A stretch of 7,710 nt of DNA from an uncultured Collinsella sp. (GTDB taxonomy: Bacteria; Actinomycetota; Coriobacteriia; Coriobacteriales; Coriobacteriaceae), in contig CALGZX010000075.1 in the NCBI GenBank assembly GCA_937934165.1, positions 1-7,710 on the forward strand. The letters are read 5' to 3'. Within the stretch, counting starts at the first letter, position 1; each line of letters begins with the position of its first letter. Position numbers and translations under genes: made by a program. The notes under the pieces are model-generated. The model did no database searches and was not told the DNA's origin. It saw only the letters and a list, made by a program, of their open reading frames with translations. Positions 4,970 through 7,710 of the stretch are shown piece by piece.

Positions 4970-7143
4970 CCTCCGCTGACCTCCTTAAAGATATGTCGAT
5001 AACGCATGGCGACCGCGTCGCGCAAGGGACGCGTCGCCACAGAGTCAAGGTTGCAAGCATACCGCAAGAGCTCGACCGCGTCCAAATGGGCCCAATCGAT
5101 AAGGTCCTCATCGGCGTCCAGGTCGACAAAGCGCAGGGTCACACCACCATGCTGACGATAACCCAGGATCTCGCCTTCATGGCGCAGGCGCAGGTCCATC
5201 TGGGCGAGCGTAAAGCCGTCCGAGGTCTTTTCGAGCGACTGGAGACGGTCTTGTGCCGCCGATGCGCCGCCGTTGCCCTTGGAGTGCGTCATGACCAGGC
5301 ACGTGCCCGACACGCTGCCACGGCCCACGCGACCGCGCAGCTGGTGCAGGGCAGCCAAACCAAAGCGCTCACCGTTCTCGATAACCATGACGGTGGCATT
5401 GGGCACGTCGACGCCCACCTCGACCACCGTAGTCGAGACGAGCACGTCAATCTCGCCACGCTTGAAGGCATCGATGACCCGATCCTTCTCCCCCGCCGGC
5501 ATACGGCCGTGAAGGCGCTCGACGGTAAGCCCCGGCAACGCAAGACGCAGTCGGTCGAGCTCGGTTGCCGTATCGTGAAGCGGCACGGGGACCGTCACGC
5601 GGCCCTCCTCGTCGCGGGCGATACCGGGTACGTCCTCCAACTCATCGGCCGAATCGCTCGGCTCCACGAGCGGGCAAATCACGTAGGCCTGCTGACCCTT
5701 TTCATGCGCCTCGCGAATGGCGCCATAGGCGAGGTCGCGGCTCGACTCGGTGAGCACGCGCGTGGTCACACCGGCACCCGGAACAGGCCGGTGGCGGATG
5801 ATGCTCGTATCCAGATCGCCGTAGACCGAAAGGGCCAGCGTACGCGGGATGGGCGTTGCCGTCATAACGAGCAGATCGGCACCGGGGCCCTTCGCGCGCA
5901 GAGCGTTGCGCTGGCCCACACCAAAGCGGTGCTGCTCATCGATGACCACGAGCGATAGATGCTTGAACGCAACGTTATCCGAAAGCACCGCGTGGGTGCC
6001 AAAGAGCACATTAAGCTCGCCCGATTTCAGCTGTGCATGGATGCGCTCGCGCTCTGCAGCCGGCGTGGCACCCGTCAGAAGCGCCCAGGACATGCCGGCC
6101 TGTGAGAGCAGAGGGCCGGTCTTATCGGCATATTGGCGCGCCAGCACGCCCGTGGGCGCCATAACGCAGGCCTGCGTGCCGCTATCGGCAGCCACAGCCA
6201 GTGCGCAGGCGGCAACGGCGGTCTTACCGGTACCGACATCACCCAACAGCAGGCGGTTCATCACACGCCCGTCATCGCACATATCGCGCAGGATATCCTG
6301 GAACGCGGCCTCCTGCTCGTCGCTCAGCGAAAACGGCAGGGCTTGCTTGAGCGCGGCCAGGTGCTCGCCCGCGGTGTGGGCATAGGGCACCACATCGACC
6401 AGGCCGCCGTCGTTGCGCAGACGCAACGCCAGCTGCAGGTAGAGGCACTCCTCGTAGGCCAGGCGACGACGCGCGATGTCGCGCTCTGCCATACTCGATG
6501 GAAAATGGATTGAGCGCAACGCGCGGGCATTGCTCATGAGCTTCCGCTTTGCGCGCAGCGGCGCGGGAATCGGATCGAACGGATTGCCGACGACCTCGAG
6601 CGCGCCGCTTACGATGCGGCGCATCCACGCCTGGCTCACGCCATCACTCACGTAATGGACCGGCAGGATGGTGCCTGCGGCACGCCCGTCCTCGAGCTTT
6701 TCAAAGTGCGGCGAGGCCATCTGCTTAAAGCCGTAGGCAAACTCGACCTTGCCCATCACGGCCAGGCGGTCGCCCTGCTTAAGCTGCTGGGCAATCCAGG
6801 GCTGGCGGAAAAAGGCGACCTGCAGCACGCCCGTCTCGTCAACGAGTGAGACCTCGGTCACCTGCATGCGCGGACGCGGCTGCTTTTGGACGATACGGTC
6901 GACCGTGGCGATGATGGTGCACATGGTACCGATGGGCGCCATCTCGATGGACCACGAACGGGTAAAGTCCAGGTATCGATGAGGGATATGGAGAAGGAGG
7001 TCCCCCACCGTCCGAATTCCCAGACGGCGAAGGGCCTCCTCACGTTTACCCGAAACATATTTGAGTCGCGCGATATCTTCATCGAGCGCATTGCTCTGGG
7101 CAAAGCGCTCCGAGACGCGCGGCACGGAGCACAGCTCGGACAT
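4966..7143 (-). CDS. recG: ATP-dependent DNA helicase RecG
   Basis: RecG rewinds stalled replication forks and moves branched DNA junctions, acting in recombination and repair. The 725-residue protein is complete. The N-terminal wedge/OB region (about 40-170) includes LLLHIPHRYLDF. Helicase motifs follow in order: Walker A GDVGTGKT (301-308), APTGVLARQ (329-337), DEQH box (402-405), TATPIPRTLALS (428-439), STTVVEVGVDVPNA (570-583) and QLRGRVGRG (601-609). The C-terminal GEILGYRQHG (657-666) matches the family GExLGTRQSG segment near the translocation hairpin, with Tyr and His replacing Thr and Ser. The ATG lies 10 bases after the fakA stop; only a weak AGTAGG-like ribosome site is visible, so coupling to fakA is likely. 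Its end overlaps rsmD by four bases. No frameshift or lost motif is seen. Confidence 0.97.
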   Translation of the reverse strand: MSELCSVPRVSERFAQSNALDEDIARLKYVSGKREEALRRLGIRTVGDLLLHIPHRYLDFTRSWSIEMAPIGTMCTIIATVDRIVQKQPRPRMQVTEVSLVDETGVLQVAFFRQPWIAQQLKQGDRLAVMGKVEFAYGFKQMASPHFEKLEDGRAAGTILPVHYVSDGVSQAWMRRIVSGALEVVGNPFDPIPAPLRAKRKLMSNARALRSIHFPSSMAERDIARRRLAYEECLYLQLALRLRNDGGLVDVVPYAHTAGEHLAALKQALPFSLSDEQEAAFQDILRDMCDDGRVMNRLLLGDVGTGKTAVAACALAVAADSGTQACVMAPTGVLARQYADKTGPLLSQAGMSWALLTGATPAAERERIHAQLKSGELNVLFGTHAVLSDNVAFKHLSLVVIDEQHRFGVGQRNALRAKGPGADLLVMTATPIPRTLALSVYGDLDTSIIRHRPVPGAGVTTRVLTESSRDLAYGAIREAHEKGQQAYVICPLVEPSDSADELEDVPGIARDEEGRVTVPVPLHDTATELDRLRLALPGLTVERLHGRMPAGEKDRVIDAFKRGEIDVLVSTTVVEVGVDVPNATVMVIENGERFGLAALHQLRGRVGRGSVSGTCLVMTHSKGNGGASAAQDRLQSLEKTSDGFTLAQMDLRLRHEGEILGYRQHGGVTLRFVDLDADEDLIDWAHLDAVELLRYACNLDSVATRPLRDAVAMRYRHIFKEVSGG

Positions 7144-7153
7144 GACGAGATGC

Positions 7154-7710
7154 CTACTCGATCGAGAAAATCACGGGATAGAGCGGCTGCTCGCCACGAT
7201 GGGCGTCAATCTCCAAGTCGGGCTGAGCCTCCTCGATAGCGTCGACGATCTCCTGGAAGGCCTCATCGGACAGCTCCTCGCCGGCCAGAATCGTCAGTGC
7301 GTCGCCCTGCTCTTCCTCCTGCATGCGGTTGATGCAGTCGAGCGTGACCTGCTTCACGTCGGAGCCGACCACGTCGATGGAGCCGGCGATGATACCCATG
7401 ACGTCACCGGAGTGAATCGGCGAGCCGTCGGAGGCGCTGGAGTCGCGCACAGCGCGGGTGACCTCGCCATCGCGGACCTCGCTGATGGCGTCGACCATGG
7501 CGGCGACGGCGTCCTCGAGCTCGGAATCGGGCAGGACCGCGAACAGCGCGGAGAACGCCTGCGGGACGGTCTTGGTGGGAACGACGGCAACCTTCTTGTC
7601 CGTGCAGGCAGAAGCGGCAGCCTCGGCAGCCATGCGGATGTTGCCGTTATTGGGCAGGATGATGACCGAGGTCGCGTTGACCTGGTCCACCGCGCCCAGC
7701 AGGTCGGCGG
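7154..7710 (-). CDS. fakA: Fatty acid kinase subunit FakA (DAK/YloV family), C-terminal 184 residues
   Basis: FakA phosphorylates fatty acids held by FakB partners, giving acyl-phosphate for phospholipid synthesis. Only the C-terminal part is present; the N-terminal DhaL-like ATP domain lies beyond base 7710. The frame is open to the window edge, so any internal GTG is not the start. Family blocks are SVIILPNNGNIRMAAEAA, VAVVPTKTVPQAFSALFAV, the section HSGDVMGIIAGSIDVVG, and a C-terminal GEQPLYPVIFSIE, which matches the usual ending of YloV-type proteins. This C-terminal region is thought to contact FakB. In Bacillus and many other Gram-positive bacteria the gene also lies near recG. The product links to plsX further along the same run through acyl-phosphate. 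No fakB is visible. A protein of this family with another acyl or DAK role cannot be fully excluded without the N-terminus. Confidence 0.92.
   Translation of the reverse strand, partial: ADLLGAVDQVNATSVIILPNNGNIRMAAEAAASACTDKKVAVVPTKTVPQAFSALFAVLPDSELEDAVAAMVDAISEVRDGEVTRAVRDSSASDGSPIHSGDVMGIIAGSIDVVGSDVKQVTLDCINRMQEEEQGDALTILAGEELSDEAFQEIVDAIEEAQPDLEIDAHRGEQPLYPVIFSIE

Noticed and set aside
4993..5958. Open frame of 321 codons on the plus strand opposite recG
   Set aside because: RecG motifs are unmistakable on the other strand, and the translated antisense protein shows no recognisable motif or ribosome site.
1..7710. Mobile element, prophage, defence system, CRISPR or RNA gene
   Set aside because: All coding space is taken by conserved housekeeping genes in a known order. 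I saw no transposase, direct-repeat array, integrase, or tRNA/rRNA-like sequence.

Overview
The window is a continuous run of eleven housekeeping genes, all on the minus strand, so it is read from high to low coordinates. High GC, the gene content and order, a zinc-ribbon L32 and a SepIVA-like coiled-coil gene in front of yceD point to an actinobacterium. Several protein sequences look like the class Coriobacteriia (Collinsella or a relative). That placement rests on recalled similarity; no search was run.

In transcription order the genes are: fakA (3' part only, 7710-7154), recG, rsmD, coaD, a SepIVA/DivIVA-like coiled-coil gene, yceD (DUF177), rpmF, plsX, acpP, rnc and smc (5' part only, cut at base 1). 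Packing is very tight. fakA-recG, recG-rsmD, rsmD-coaD, sepIVA-like-yceD, acpP-rnc and rnc-smc either overlap (ATGA, ATGAATGA, TAATG) or are 3-10 bases apart. No gap exceeds 124 bases, and there are no RNA genes, mobile elements or CRISPR arrays.

Four gaps exceed 60 bases, and three of them carry a hairpin followed by a U-rich run on the coding strand: the end of coaD, rpmF-plsX, and plsX-acpP. They probably divide the run into units fakA-recG-rsmD-coaD, sepIVA-like-yceD-rpmF, plsX, and acpP-rnc-smc. The hairpins before plsX and acpP leave no room for a promoter before the ribosome site, so they look like attenuators or operators. The one before acpP is a perfect 22-bp palindrome just downstream of a possible -10 box.

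Three themes meet here. Phospholipid precursor supply: FakA makes acyl-phosphate, PlsX exchanges it with acyl-ACP, and AcpP is the carrier. Ribosome/RNA work: RsmD, L32, YceD, RNase III. Chromosome and division: RecG, SMC, SepIVA-like. CoaD makes dephospho-CoA, and CoA supplies the 4'-phosphopantetheine arm of AcpP. I see no wholly new system. The best leads are the two lipid-gene leader hairpins, an Asp-to-Asn change at a metal-ligand position of RNase III, an Asp-to-Asn change next to the ACP serine, and the SepIVA-like gene.
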